From Natronomonas marina (GTDB lineage: Archaea > Halobacteriota > Halobacteria > Halobacteriales > Haloarculaceae): a stretch of 64,000 nt of DNA. How positions within the stretch are numbered: position 1 is the stretch's first letter; each line of letters starts with the position of its first letter. The position numbers and the translations under genes are program-made. Of the stretch, positions 43,473 to 54,746 are shown piece after piece. The stretch is taken from assembly GCF_024298905.1 (NCBI RefSeq), contig NZ_CP101154.1, positions 2,294,001 to 2,358,000 on the forward strand, in the 5' to 3' direction. The notes under the pieces were generated by a model. It did no database searches and had not been told where the DNA came from. It worked only from the letters and a program-made list of their open reading frames with translations.

Positions 43473-45028
43473 GCGGCTCCGCGCCCGGCCGCCGCGAGGT
43501 CGCCTACCGGCTGTTCGCCGCCGAGTTCGACGACGCGGAGTTCTCCTACAGCGAGAGCGACGAGGAGCGGGCGCCGAACTACGTCGTCACGCCGACCGGC
43601 GCCCGCGTCAACCGCCTCTTCGCCGTCGGCGTCCTCACGGAGGTCGACGACGTCAACCCGGAGATGGTCCGCGGCCGCGTCGTCGACCCGACGGGGGCGT
43701 TCGTCACCTACGCTGGCCAGTACCAGCCGGACGCCCTGGCGTTCCTCGAGCGGGCCGACCCCCCGACCTTCGTCGCGCTGTCGGGAAAGGCCCGGACCTT
43801 CGAGCCCGACGACGACGACGTCGTCTACTCGTCGGTCCGACCGGAGTCGGTGAACGAGGTCGACGCAGAGACGCGGGACCGCTGGGTCGTCACCGCCGCC
43901 GATCGGACCGTCGAGCGGGTCGGCGTCGTCGCCTCGGCCATCGAGGCCGATCTGGCCGGCGACCAGCTACGGGTCGCGCTGACCGAGGCGGGCGTCGATG
44001 ACCGCCTCGCCGACGGCGTCGCCCTGGCGCAGGATTTCTACGACACGACGCCCGCCTACCTCGGCGCACTCCGGGAGACGGCGCTGGACGCCGCCCGCGT
44101 CGTCGCCGGCGAACTGGACGAGGTCGGACGGCTCGACGCCGCGCCGGACGAGGTCGGGGGACCGGAGGCCGCGACGGCGGCCGAACTGGCGACGCTTGAC
44201 CTCTCCGGTGCGCCGTCGCCGGCGACGGCTGCCGCGGCCGCCGACGCCGGCGAGTCCTCGGATACGGATGCGGGAACGGACCCGGACGACGGAGGCGAAT
44301 CCATGGAGGTCTCCGAACCCGACCGGGACGTCGAGGCCGGGTCGACCGGCGAGACATCGGAGCCAGCGACCGGGGCGGACACGGCGACGGAGCCGGAAGC
44401 GGCGGCGGAGACCGAAGCGACCGGGGAGCCGGAAACGGCGACGGCAGCGGAGACCGAGACGACCGCGGAGCCGGAGTTCTCCGAAAGCGACGCGGGTGAT
44501 GGTTCGCCGGAGACGGCGTCCACGGAGCCCGAATCGGAGAGCGAGCCGACGGCGGAGTCGGCGCCCGACGAGGGCGAAGAGCCCGGCGAGTTCGAACCGG
44601 GCGAGTTCGACCTCGACGAGGAGACGAGACGGGAGGTCGAAGAGGAGTACGGGACGGAGTTCTCGACGGCCGACGAGGTCGAGGAGGCAGACATCGAGAC
44701 GCCGGACCCCGAATCGGACCCGGAGGCCGTCGACGCCGAGACGGACGCCGCGGCCGAGCCCGAATCGGAGCCCGAACCGGAACCAGCCGACGGCGAGGCG
44801 GCCGAGGAGTCGGGCGAGGAATCGGCCGGCGAGGTCGACCTGGAGGACGCGGTGATGGCGGCCATGGAGCGGGTCGGGGACGACGAGGGCGCCGACCGCG
44901 AGGAACTGGTCGCCGCGGTCGTCGACGAGCACGGCGTCGACCCCGAGGCCGTCGAGGACGCCATCCAGGAGGCGCTGATGAGCGGCCGGTGTTACGAGCC
45001 CGCCGACGGGACGCTGAAGGCCATCTGA
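43469..45028 (+). CDS. rpap1: RPA-associated protein RPAP1 with long acidic linker
   Basis: 519 residues. The N-terminal ~200 residues are the COG3390-type domain (YRLFAAEFDDAEFSYSESDEERAPNYVVTPTGARVNRLFAVGVLTEVDD). About residues 245-450 are almost only Glu, Ala, Thr, Pro, Ser and Asp (for example TEPEAAAETEATGEPET), so an intrinsically disordered linker. A C-terminal winged-helix-like piece follows (AVMAAMERVGDDEGADREELVAAVVDEHG). It works with RPA1. The linker is longer than I expect for the family. It is coupled by ATGA and followed with no gap by the phosphoesterase. Confidence 0.85.
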   Translation: MSGSAPGRREVAYRLFAAEFDDAEFSYSESDEERAPNYVVTPTGARVNRLFAVGVLTEVDDVNPEMVRGRVVDPTGAFVTYAGQYQPDALAFLERADPPTFVALSGKARTFEPDDDDVVYSSVRPESVNEVDAETRDRWVVTAADRTVERVGVVASAIEADLAGDQLRVALTEAGVDDRLADGVALAQDFYDTTPAYLGALRETALDAARVVAGELDEVGRLDAAPDEVGGPEAATAAELATLDLSGAPSPATAAAAADAGESSDTDAGTDPDDGGESMEVSEPDRDVEAGSTGETSEPATGADTATEPEAAAETEATGEPETATAAETETTAEPEFSESDAGDGSPETASTEPESESEPTAESAPDEGEEPGEFEPGEFDLDEETRREVEEEYGTEFSTADEVEEADIETPDPESDPEAVDAETDAAAEPESEPEPEPADGEAAEESGEESAGEVDLEDAVMAAMERVGDDEGADREELVAAVVDEHGVDPEAVEDAIQEALMSGRCYEPADGTLKAI

Positions 45029-45763
45029 ATGCTCGAACCGGTCCCCGGCGAGCCCGCCGCGGTCGCCGACTGCGGGCCGGAACGGGCGCTGGTCGTCGCC
45101 GACTACCACGCGGGCCTGGAGGTCGGCCTCCGCGCCGAGGGCGTCGAGATACGGAGCCACGCCGACGAGCGCCGCGAGAGCCTGCTGGGGCTGGTGACCG
45201 AGACTGGGGTCGACCGGGTCGTCTTCCTCGGCGACCTCGCAAACGCCATCGGCGAACCGACCGGCGAGGAACGGGTCGAACTCCGGGATCTCCTGGACGT
45301 CGTGACCGACCGCGTCCCCGTCACGGTGACGAAGGGGAACCACGACGGCGGCGTCGAGTCGGTGACCGACGGCTTCGAGGACGTCGCGGTCGTCGACGGC
45401 GAGGGGGCGCGGGTCGGCGACGTCGGCTTCTGTCACGGCCACACCTGGCCCGCCGAGACGGTCCTTTCGGCACCGACCGTCTGTACGGCCCACGAGCATC
45501 CCCTCGTGGCGCTGGAAGACGAGGTGGGCGGCCGCCGGACCGAGCGGGTCTGGCTGCGCGGCCGCCTCGACCCCGAGGGCTTCCCCGAGTACGACCACGT
45601 CGGCGACCGTCTGGTGGTCTGTCCCGCCTTCAACGACCTCTCGGGCGGAACGTTCGTCAACGAGGGCGACGACTTCCTCTCGCCGTTCCTCCCGGACGGG
45701 CTGGCAGACGGCCAGGCGTACCTGCTCGACGGGACCCGCCTCGGGCCGTACCGGACGGTCTGA
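45029..45763 (+). CDS. rpe: Calcineurin-like phosphoesterase of the rpa operon
   Basis: 244 residues. Metallophosphoesterase motifs: VVADYHAGLE, FLGDLANAI, GNHDGG, HGHTWP, and HEHPL in the metal site. It begins right after the rpap1 stop (TGAATG). Known haloarchaeal rpa1 operons carry rpa1, rpap1 and rpe in this order, so it probably serves the RPA complex, perhaps as a nuclease or phosphatase. Confidence 0.88.
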   Translation: MLEPVPGEPAAVADCGPERALVVADYHAGLEVGLRAEGVEIRSHADERRESLLGLVTETGVDRVVFLGDLANAIGEPTGEERVELRDLLDVVTDRVPVTVTKGNHDGGVESVTDGFEDVAVVDGEGARVGDVGFCHGHTWPAETVLSAPTVCTAHEHPLVALEDEVGGRRTERVWLRGRLDPEGFPEYDHVGDRLVVCPAFNDLSGGTFVNEGDDFLSPFLPDGLADGQAYLLDGTRLGPYRTV

Positions 45764-46010
45764 GAGGAGGCGCGTCGGCCGTTCCCGACCGCCGAACCAC
45801 CGACAGGCGACCGATGGACAGTTCGGGGCGCCGCCATCGCCCGGAACCCACCAGCAAAATATCATAAATAGAAATATGTGTAACGGTAGGGAGACGGACT
45901 ACTACCTCGCAGACCTGCTCAAATAGATACAAAACCGCATCACACGAATTAAATCCACTCCGGAGCGTCCTCCGGGAGTCCGAATCAGTATCAATATTCA
46001 AATATTAACG

Positions 46011-46022
46011 GTCGGTACCGAC
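46011..46022. promoter_or_regulatory. Palindromic operator candidate at HTH-10 promoter
   Basis: GTCGGTACCGAC is a perfect 12-bp palindrome. The AT-rich TATA element AATAAATAC begins three bases later, so the palindrome covers the BRE position of the gene starting at 46061. The flanking 297-bp region (45764-46060) is AT-rich and has no gene. Confidence 0.45.
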
Positions 46023-46060
46023 AGCAATAAATACTCGTTGCACCACCAACGACCAACGAC

Positions 46061-46777
46061 ATGTCTATCCGACGGCAGGAGTCGACCTCCGACCCGGTCG
46101 TAGAGATAGAGCTCCTGCTGTCGGACGAGACGGTCCCCGCCATCGCCGCCTCCGAGGCAGAGGGCTGCCGGTTCGAACTCGAGGAGTTCATCCCCCGTGG
46201 CGACGACAACCACGTCGAGTACTACAGCGTCGTCGGCGGCGATCCGGGGGCCGTCGCGGAGATGGTCGCCGAACACGAGGCCCGGGAGGCGGACCTCCTC
46301 AGTCGGCGCGAGGATGCCGGCCTGCTGGAGGTGCTCGTCTCCGGCGACAGCCCGGCGATGCTGCTCGCGGAGAACGGCGCGCTTCCACGGCGGGTCACGG
46401 TCGAGGACGGCGACATGACCATCGCCGCGGAGGTCCCCTCCTCGCACGACGCCTCGGCGGCGATCGAGGCGTTCACCGACGCCTACGAGGACTCGCGGCT
46501 GCTCGCCCAGCGCCAGCAGTCGTACTTCACGCCGCTTTTCAGCCACCGGGAGTTCGAGGAGGCCATCGAGGAGGCGCTCACCGACCGCCAGCGCGAGGCA
46601 CTACAGGCCGCCCACGAGGCCGGCTACTACGAGTGGCCCCGCCAGATAACCTGCCAGGAACTGGCCGACCGACTCGACGTCGCCACGCCGACCTACACCG
46701 AACACCTCCGGACCGCCGAACAGAAGCTCATCCAGTTGCTCTTCGAGGACGGCACCGTCAGCGAACCCGATGGGTAG
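46061..46777 (+). CDS. HTH-10 (bacterio-opsin-activator-like) transcriptional regulator
   Basis: 238 residues. A Bat-like N-terminal domain (about 1-150; FIPRGDDNHVEYYSVVGGDPGAVAEMV) is followed by HTH-10 (LTDRQREALQAAHEAGYYEWPR, then ELADRLDVATPTYTEHLRTAEQKLI). It is diverged from the HTH-10 gene at 16079. The palindrome just before the TATA box may be where it controls itself. It faces away from rpe, 297 bp downstream. Confidence 0.88.
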   Translation: MSIRRQESTSDPVVEIELLLSDETVPAIAASEAEGCRFELEEFIPRGDDNHVEYYSVVGGDPGAVAEMVAEHEAREADLLSRREDAGLLEVLVSGDSPAMLLAENGALPRRVTVEDGDMTIAAEVPSSHDASAAIEAFTDAYEDSRLLAQRQQSYFTPLFSHREFEEAIEEALTDRQREALQAAHEAGYYEWPRQITCQELADRLDVATPTYTEHLRTAEQKLIQLLFEDGTVSEPDG

Positions 46778-46827
46778 CCACGCCGAGAGCGGGCCCCTTA
46801 ATCCGCTCGCGTCCGTACCCGGGTCCG

Positions 46828-49668
46828 ATGAGCGACGGCACGGCCGCCGGCATGGACGCCTTCGCCCACCTGCACCCCGAGGTCCGGGCGGCGCTGTCCG
46901 AGCGCGGCTTCACGACGCCGACCGAGCCACAGCGGGCGGCGATTCCGGCCCTCGCCGACGGCGAGGACGGTCTCGTCGTCGCGCCGACCGGGTCGGGCAA
47001 GACCGAGACGGCCGTGCTGCCCGTCCTCTCGGCCATCCGCGACCGGGAGCACCGCTTCGGGGTGCAGGCGCTGTACGTGACGCCGCTTCGGGCGCTGAAC
47101 CGCGACATGCGCGAGCGGCTGGAGTGGTGGGGCGAGACGCTCGACGTCGACATCGACGTCAGGCACGGCGACACGACCGACTACCGCCGCCAGCAACAGA
47201 CCGAGGACCCGCCGGACGTGCTGGTGACGACGCCGGAGACGATGCAGGCGATGTTCACCGGCGAGAAACTCCGCCGGGCGCTCGCCGACGTCGACCACGT
47301 CGTCGTCGACGAGGTCCACGAACTCGCCGAGTCCAAGCGGGGCGCACAGCTGACGGTCGGTCTCGAACACCTCCGGGAGCACGCCGGCCCCTTCCAGCGA
47401 ATCGGGCTGTCGGCGACGGTCGGCGACCCCGCGGAGGTCGGCCGCTTTCTCACCGGGGACCGGGGCTGTCACGTCGTCGAAATCGAGGCCGGCTCGAACC
47501 TCGCGGTCGAGGTGCGAAACCCGGCGGTGCGACCGGAGGACCACGAGACGGCGAGCGAACTGATGACCGACCCCTCGGTCGCCAGCCACGTCCGCTGTAT
47601 CGACGAGATCGTCGCGGCCAACGAGTCGACGCTCGTGTTCGTCAACACCCGCCAGACCGCCGAGGGGCTCGGCTCGCGGCTGAAGGCCCACGGCACCGAC
47701 GTCGGCATCCACCACGGCTCGCTGTCGAAGACCGCCCGCATCGACGTCGAGGACCGCTTCAAGGATGGCGACCTGGACGCCCTGCTGTGTACCTCCTCGA
47801 TGGAACTCGGCATCGACGTCGGCCGCATCGACCACGTCGTCCAGTACTCGAGTCCCCGCGAGGTTCGGCGACTCCTCCAGCGGGTCGGCCGCGCCGGCCA
47901 CCGCCGCGACGAGGTTTCCGCGGGGACGGTCATCACGACCCACCCCGACGACACCTTTGAGGCGCTGGCCATCGTCGACCGCGCCGAGCGCGGCGCCGTC
48001 GAACGGGCGGGCATCCACCACGCCAGCCTCGACACCGTCGCCAACCAGGTGGCGGGCCTGCTGATGGGCTTCGGCGACCTGTCGGCCGCCCGCGCCTACG
48101 ACATCGTGACGCGGGCCTACCCGTTCCGAAACCTCCCCGAGAGCGACTTCAAGGCCGTCGTCCGGGAACTGTCGGAGAACCGTATCCTCTGGCTGGAGGC
48201 AGACGAGGACCGCATCGAGAAGTCCGGCGGCACCTGGCAGTACTTCTACGCGAACCTCTCGATGATACCCGACGAGGCCAACTACACGGTGACGGACATG
48301 GCCTCCGGCCGGACCGTCGGCACGCTCGCCGAGCGGTTCGTCGTCACCTTCGCCGGTCCCGGCGAGACGTTCGTCCAGGGCGGCGACATGTGGCGCATCA
48401 CCGAGGTCGACGACGAGGAGGAGGAGGTGCTGGTCACCCCCATCGAGGACCCGACAGGGGAGGTGCCCTCCTGGGTCGGCCAGGAGATACCGGTCCCCCA
48501 CGACGTGGCCCGGCGCGTCGGACGAATCCGCGGCACGGCCGACGAGCGGTTCCGGGCGGGCGCCGACCGGGCCACGGTCGCGGGAGAACTCGCCGACCGG
48601 TTCCCGACCGACGACCACACCGTGAACGAGGCCCTGGAACCGCTGGAGCGCCAGGAGGCGCCGATGCCGACCGACGAGCGGGTCGTCGTCGAGGGGTACG
48701 GCCGCAACGTCGTCGTCGACGCCGCCTTCGGCCACACGATAAACGAGACGCTCGGTCGCCTGCTGTCGGCGCTCGTCGGCCAGCGGACGGGGTCGTCGGT
48801 CGCCCTCGAGACCGACCCCTACCGCATCGAACTGGAGGTGCCCGGCGGGACGACGCTGGGCGACGTCCGGGAGTTGCTCGAGGAGACCGACCCCGACCAC
48901 GTCGCCGACCTCGTCGAGTTGAGCCTCAAGAACTCCGACTCGCTGAAGTTCACGCTGGCACAGGTCGCCGCCAAGTTCGGTGCCCTGAAGCGCTGGAAGG
49001 GCAAGGGCTCGGGCAGCAGTCGCTTCGGGAAGGACCGCCTGCTCGACGCCCTGGAGGACAGCCCCATCTACGACGAGGCGGTCCGGGTCGTCCTCCACGA
49101 GCAACTGGACGTCGAGGGCGCCAGCCGGGCCCTGGCCCGCATCCAGTCGGGCGACCTCGCCCTGGAGACGGTCGGCGAGCGCACCCCCGTCGGCCGCGGC
49201 GGGCGCTCCTCGGGCCGGGAACTGCTCGCGCCCGAGAACGCCGACGCCTCGGTCGTCGAGACGGTCAAGGAGCGCATCCAGGAGGACCGCGTCCTGCTCG
49301 CCTGCCTGCACTGCCGGGAGTGGGACCGCCGCCAGCAGGTCCGCCGCGTCGCCGACCAGCCGGAGTGTCCCAAGTGCGGGTCGACCAGAATCGCGGCGCT
49401 GAACCCCTGGGCCGACGAGGTGCTCGCGGCGGTCCGGGCCGACGAGCGCGACGAGGAGGCCGAAAAGCGGACCGAACGCGCCTACCGGGCCGCCAGCCTC
49501 GTCCAGAGCCACGGCAGGAAGGCCGTCATCGCCCTGGCCGCCCGGGGGGTCGGCCCGCGCAACGCCGCCTACATCATCAACAACCACCGCGAGGACGAGA
49601 CCGACTTCTACCGGGACATCCTCGAACGGGAGCGCAACTACGCGAAGACCAAGTCGTTCTGGGACTAG
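46828..49668 (+). CDS. Lhr-type superfamily 2 DNA helicase
   Basis: 946 residues. Helicase motifs in order: Q-like TTPTEPQ, motif I APTGSGKTE, Ia TPLRALNRDM, II VVDEVHELAESKRG, III LSAT, IV/V region (FVNTRQTAEGL, TSSMELGIDVG), VI QRVGRAGHR. The winged-helix and Lhr core follow. A C-terminal four-Cys zinc site (CLHCREW...CPKCGS) precedes a helical tail. It unwinds DNA or RNA-DNA hybrids in repair. CTTAAT at 46797-46802 puts the start at ATG 46828, leaderless; ATG 46852 is less likely. Confidence 0.92.
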   Translation: MSDGTAAGMDAFAHLHPEVRAALSERGFTTPTEPQRAAIPALADGEDGLVVAPTGSGKTETAVLPVLSAIRDREHRFGVQALYVTPLRALNRDMRERLEWWGETLDVDIDVRHGDTTDYRRQQQTEDPPDVLVTTPETMQAMFTGEKLRRALADVDHVVVDEVHELAESKRGAQLTVGLEHLREHAGPFQRIGLSATVGDPAEVGRFLTGDRGCHVVEIEAGSNLAVEVRNPAVRPEDHETASELMTDPSVASHVRCIDEIVAANESTLVFVNTRQTAEGLGSRLKAHGTDVGIHHGSLSKTARIDVEDRFKDGDLDALLCTSSMELGIDVGRIDHVVQYSSPREVRRLLQRVGRAGHRRDEVSAGTVITTHPDDTFEALAIVDRAERGAVERAGIHHASLDTVANQVAGLLMGFGDLSAARAYDIVTRAYPFRNLPESDFKAVVRELSENRILWLEADEDRIEKSGGTWQYFYANLSMIPDEANYTVTDMASGRTVGTLAERFVVTFAGPGETFVQGGDMWRITEVDDEEEEVLVTPIEDPTGEVPSWVGQEIPVPHDVARRVGRIRGTADERFRAGADRATVAGELADRFPTDDHTVNEALEPLERQEAPMPTDERVVVEGYGRNVVVDAAFGHTINETLGRLLSALVGQRTGSSVALETDPYRIELEVPGGTTLGDVRELLEETDPDHVADLVELSLKNSDSLKFTLAQVAAKFGALKRWKGKGSGSSRFGKDRLLDALEDSPIYDEAVRVVLHEQLDVEGASRALARIQSGDLALETVGERTPVGRGGRSSGRELLAPENADASVVETVKERIQEDRVLLACLHCREWDRRQQVRRVADQPECPKCGSTRIAALNPWADEVLAAVRADERDEEAEKRTERAYRAASLVQSHGRKAVIALAARGVGPRNAAYIINNHREDETDFYRDILERERNYAKTKSFWD

Positions 49669-49696
49669 CCCCCGAACGCCGGGGGCACTTCCGGAC

Positions 49697-51925
49697 CTAT
49701 CTCTCGAACTCGATCTCGTTCGTCGTGACGTGGAGGTACCTGACCGTCGGGACATCGCCCTGGCCGTCGCCGACGGTCCGCCCGGAGAGGGCCTCGTCGT
49801 AGTGGACGCCCCCGCCGCCGTCGGTCTGGACCTTGTCGGCGATGACCGCCCCGAAGACGTTGGCGCCGTCGTCGATGTCCACCTTCGTCCCCGGCGCGTT
49901 GACGACGCCGGTCACGTTCGAGGACAGCGAGACCGACGCCTCCTCGTCGTAGACGTTCATCTCGAACTCGGTGGCGTTCTGGTGGCCCGAGTCGCCGGTC
50001 TCGACGTTCGCGCTCTCGCTGATCGAGACGTCGCCGCCGACGTACAGTTCGACCTTTTTCCCGGCGCCTTCCGTGCTGATGTCGAGTGTCCCGCTGTCGA
50101 CCGAGACCTGCGAGACGTCGTACTCGCCGGGGTCGAGTTCGCACGTCCTGCCGTCGTCGATGATGATGGCCTCGTTGTCCGGGTTCCCGTTCGCGTGGCA
50201 GTCGTCGGGCAGCTCCTCGAACTCCTCTTCGGGCGGCAACTCGACGGCCGGCGGGTCGACGACCGGTTCCTCGGGCGTCTCGGTCGCGTCCGGGGCGTCG
50301 GAGTCGTCGGGCGCGACGGGGTTCGGCGCGCCGTCGCTCGGGGGGCACTCGCTGGTCATCTGCGCGTCGTCGACGTAGAGGTCGCCCTGTATCTCCGATT
50401 CGCCGTCACAGATGAGCTTTCCCCCGACGTGGAGGTCGCCGGTGATGGTCAACTCGCTTATTTCGGCGTCACCGGTGACGTGGACCGACCCCTCGACGTC
50501 AGTGGGGTCGCCGTCGCTACCCGCGATTTTCCCCACGTCGCCGTCGACGTAGACGTCGTCGTCGAAACTGCTCTCGTCGGCCTGTTTGAGCGTGCCGGTG
50601 ACGTGGACCTCCTCCTCGAAACGGGCCTCGTCGGCGGTCACGTTCCCCTCGACGTACACGGTGTCGCCGAACCTGGCCGAGTCGATGACTGCCGACCCGT
50701 CGGTGTGGACCTCGCCGGCGACGTCGACGGCGCCGTCGTCGTCGTCGAGGACGAGACCGTCGTCGGCGTAGATGTCGCCGTCGACGTCCACGGTGTCGAG
50801 GTCGACGGCGTCCTGAGTGTGTATGTCGCCGTCGACGCTGCTGCTGTCGAGGGTGACGTTCTCGTCGGCGTAGACGCTCCCGGTGACCTCGCTACCGTCG
50901 AGTTTCACCCGCCGCTGACCGTGGACGTCGCCCTCGACGGTGCCGCTGTCGACCGAGATCTTGCCGCCCTGCCGGACGCTGTAGACGTTCCCCCGGACGG
51001 TGTCCTCGAGGCTGATACCCCCGTCCGTCACGACCGAGCCCGAGGAGCCGGCGTGGTTCGGGGGCTGGTACCTCGGCGGCGGGTCGCTGGAGTCGTAGCT
51101 GTCGACGAGACCGCTGTCGACGGTGGCCGCGTTGCCGCCGTCGCTGCTGGCGTAGATGGCGTTCTCGACGGTCGGCGGCGACGGGACGACCAGTTCGACG
51201 GTCACGGTCCGGTCGTCGTGGTCCAACTCGACGACCTCGCCGTCGGTCCGCTCGGCGACGAACTCGCCCCACGCCTCGTAGTAGTTGCTGTGGACGGTCA
51301 CGTAGACGCGCCCGCTGGAGCCGTTCAGCGGGTTGTTTATGTCTTCGACCCGCTCGGTCTCGCCCGCCTCCGCGAGCAACTCCACCTCGGAACCGCCCGT
51401 GTTCAACTCGCCCTCGACGGTGACGACGGGCAGCGTCAGGGTACTCTCCCGGTAGTGGAACTCCGGGGGGGACACCATCCGGCTGCCCCCGTCGCCCTCG
51501 CGAGTCCAGACGCCGCCGCCCTCGTAGGCGACCGTCCCGGCGTCCGTCTCGTAGAACACCGTTCCCATATGCGTCTTGGCTTCGCCGCAGTTCTCGTCGG
51601 CGGCGCCGCTTTCGGGCAGTATGAACTCCCGGTCGGACGTCGTCCCGTTGCGGACGCATATCCAGGAGGCCTCGTCGTCGACGGTGAGTTTCCCGCCGGA
51701 GGCGTCGAAGGTGACTCGGCGCTGCCGACTCCCGCCGAGTGCGACCGCGGCGGACTCGGAGGCCAGGTGGCTCATCTCCTGTCCGGCCCGCTCGGTGTCG
51801 GCGGTAGTCGATAGGCTCTCGATCAGCCCACCGCCGAACAGCACGACGGTCGTCGCACCCGTGACGACGATGCCGACGAGGATGACGATGGCGAGCGGGC
51901 TGGTCTGTGCCCTGCTTCGTTCCAT
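49697..51925 (-). CDS. Pilin-type-anchored beta-helix (bactofilin-like) surface protein, DUF7289/DUF7305-like
   Basis: 742 residues. The N-terminus (ERSRAQTSPLAIVILVGIVVTGATTVVLFGG) is the hydrophobic segment of DUF7289-type pilin-like proteins. Residues about 300-540 hold many short repeats such as GSVYADENVTLDSS, GDIHTQDAVDLDT, GDIYADDGLVLDD and GDTVYVEGNVTAD, each a turn of a right-handed beta-helix as in polymer-forming bactofilins. After a Pro/Glu-rich linker the last ~170 residues look like DUF7305 (VVNAPGTKVDIDDGANVFGAVIADKV). It probably sits outside the membrane. A minus-strand TTTTTAATG at about 51950 makes it leaderless. Confidence 0.82.
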   Translation of the reverse strand: MERSRAQTSPLAIVILVGIVVTGATTVVLFGGGLIESLSTTADTERAGQEMSHLASESAAVALGGSRQRRVTFDASGGKLTVDDEASWICVRNGTTSDREFILPESGAADENCGEAKTHMGTVFYETDAGTVAYEGGGVWTREGDGGSRMVSPPEFHYRESTLTLPVVTVEGELNTGGSEVELLAEAGETERVEDINNPLNGSSGRVYVTVHSNYYEAWGEFVAERTDGEVVELDHDDRTVTVELVVPSPPTVENAIYASSDGGNAATVDSGLVDSYDSSDPPPRYQPPNHAGSSGSVVTDGGISLEDTVRGNVYSVRQGGKISVDSGTVEGDVHGQRRVKLDGSEVTGSVYADENVTLDSSSVDGDIHTQDAVDLDTVDVDGDIYADDGLVLDDDDGAVDVAGEVHTDGSAVIDSARFGDTVYVEGNVTADEARFEEEVHVTGTLKQADESSFDDDVYVDGDVGKIAGSDGDPTDVEGSVHVTGDAEISELTITGDLHVGGKLICDGESEIQGDLYVDDAQMTSECPPSDGAPNPVAPDDSDAPDATETPEEPVVDPPAVELPPEEEFEELPDDCHANGNPDNEAIIIDDGRTCELDPGEYDVSQVSVDSGTLDISTEGAGKKVELYVGGDVSISESANVETGDSGHQNATEFEMNVYDEEASVSLSSNVTGVVNAPGTKVDIDDGANVFGAVIADKVQTDGGGGVHYDEALSGRTVGDGQGDVPTVRYLHVTTNEIEFER

Positions 51926-52068
51926 CCATTCGATTCACGAATTGCATACATTAAAAAGCAATCACGATTATCGATATTTGAATCGTCGTTAGTTGATTAA
52001 GCACCCCAAATTCGTGTCAAAAGGTAACACACGACGGTTCGGGGTGGGTCGATCCCGGAGCCGGCGGC

Positions 52069-54189
<2,121 letters not shown>

Positions 54190-54285
54190 TCACTCGGGCC
54201 GCCGCCGGCTTTACCGTTCCGCCCCCGGCGTCCCGTTCCGCCCGCCGGAGAAACGAATATACGTCACCGTGGCACAGTAGCACAC

Positions 54286-54420
54286 ATGGTCGCCACCACC
54301 GAGCGGGACGGGACGACGTGGTACGAGTGCGAGAAGTGCGGGATGCTGTTCGACGACCAGACGGACGCCAGACAGCACGAGGAAAACTGCGACTCCGAGG
54401 ACCCGAGCTACATCCAGTAG
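54286..54420 (+). CDS. C2HC zinc-finger microprotein (DUF7128-like)
   Basis: 44 residues. Cys15, Cys18, His31 and Cys35 (YECEKCG...RQHEENC) form one zinc finger. GAATATACG at about 54255-54263 gives a leaderless transcript. It is divergent from CDC48. Haloarchaea have many such single-finger proteins, some affecting motility or biofilm; this one's role is unknown. I place it loosely in DUF7128. Confidence 0.75.
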   Translation: MVATTERDGTTWYECEKCGMLFDDQTDARQHEENCDSEDPSYIQ

Positions 54421-54478
54421 CGGCGCGGTCCGACGGGAACTGCGGTGGCTCCCCGACCGCCCGGGGAGATTCCCCGTC

Positions 54479-54652
54479 TCAGAACTGCTTGAGGTTCTGC
54501 AGGTCGTGTTCGGTCCGTGCGAACTCCGAGAGCGGACGGCTCGCGTGACAGCCGGGACAGTGGAACGTCCGAGCGGGCGACGGCAACTCCTTCGGGGAGT
54601 CCTGCCAGCTCTTTCCACACTCCGGACACAGCAGTCGGACGTACGTTTCCAT
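54479..54652 (-). CDS. Four-Cys zinc-ribbon microprotein
   Basis: 57 residues from ATG (METYVRLLCPECGKSW). Cys9, Cys12, Cys32 and Cys35 make a ribbon. The tail (SEFARTEHDLQNLKQF) is helical. It converges on the C2HC protein and may share a promoter region with tfb. Unknown role. ATG 54652 is favoured over an in-frame start four codons upstream. Confidence 0.75.
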   Translation of the reverse strand: METYVRLLCPECGKSWQDSPKELPSPARTFHCPGCHASRPLSEFARTEHDLQNLKQF

Positions 54653-54746
54653 ACGCAGGGTCACGGCTGGGAGGGTTGAAAACCTTTGTCACGATTTTCG
54701 TCGCAGTACGACGCCCGGCGCCGGGAGGCTGCGTCGGAAAGCGGCC

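Noticed and set aside
46798-49755. 985-codon open frame on the minus strand opposite the Lhr helicase
   Set aside because: Antisense shadow of a helicase with all motifs; its own sequence has no recognisable domain.
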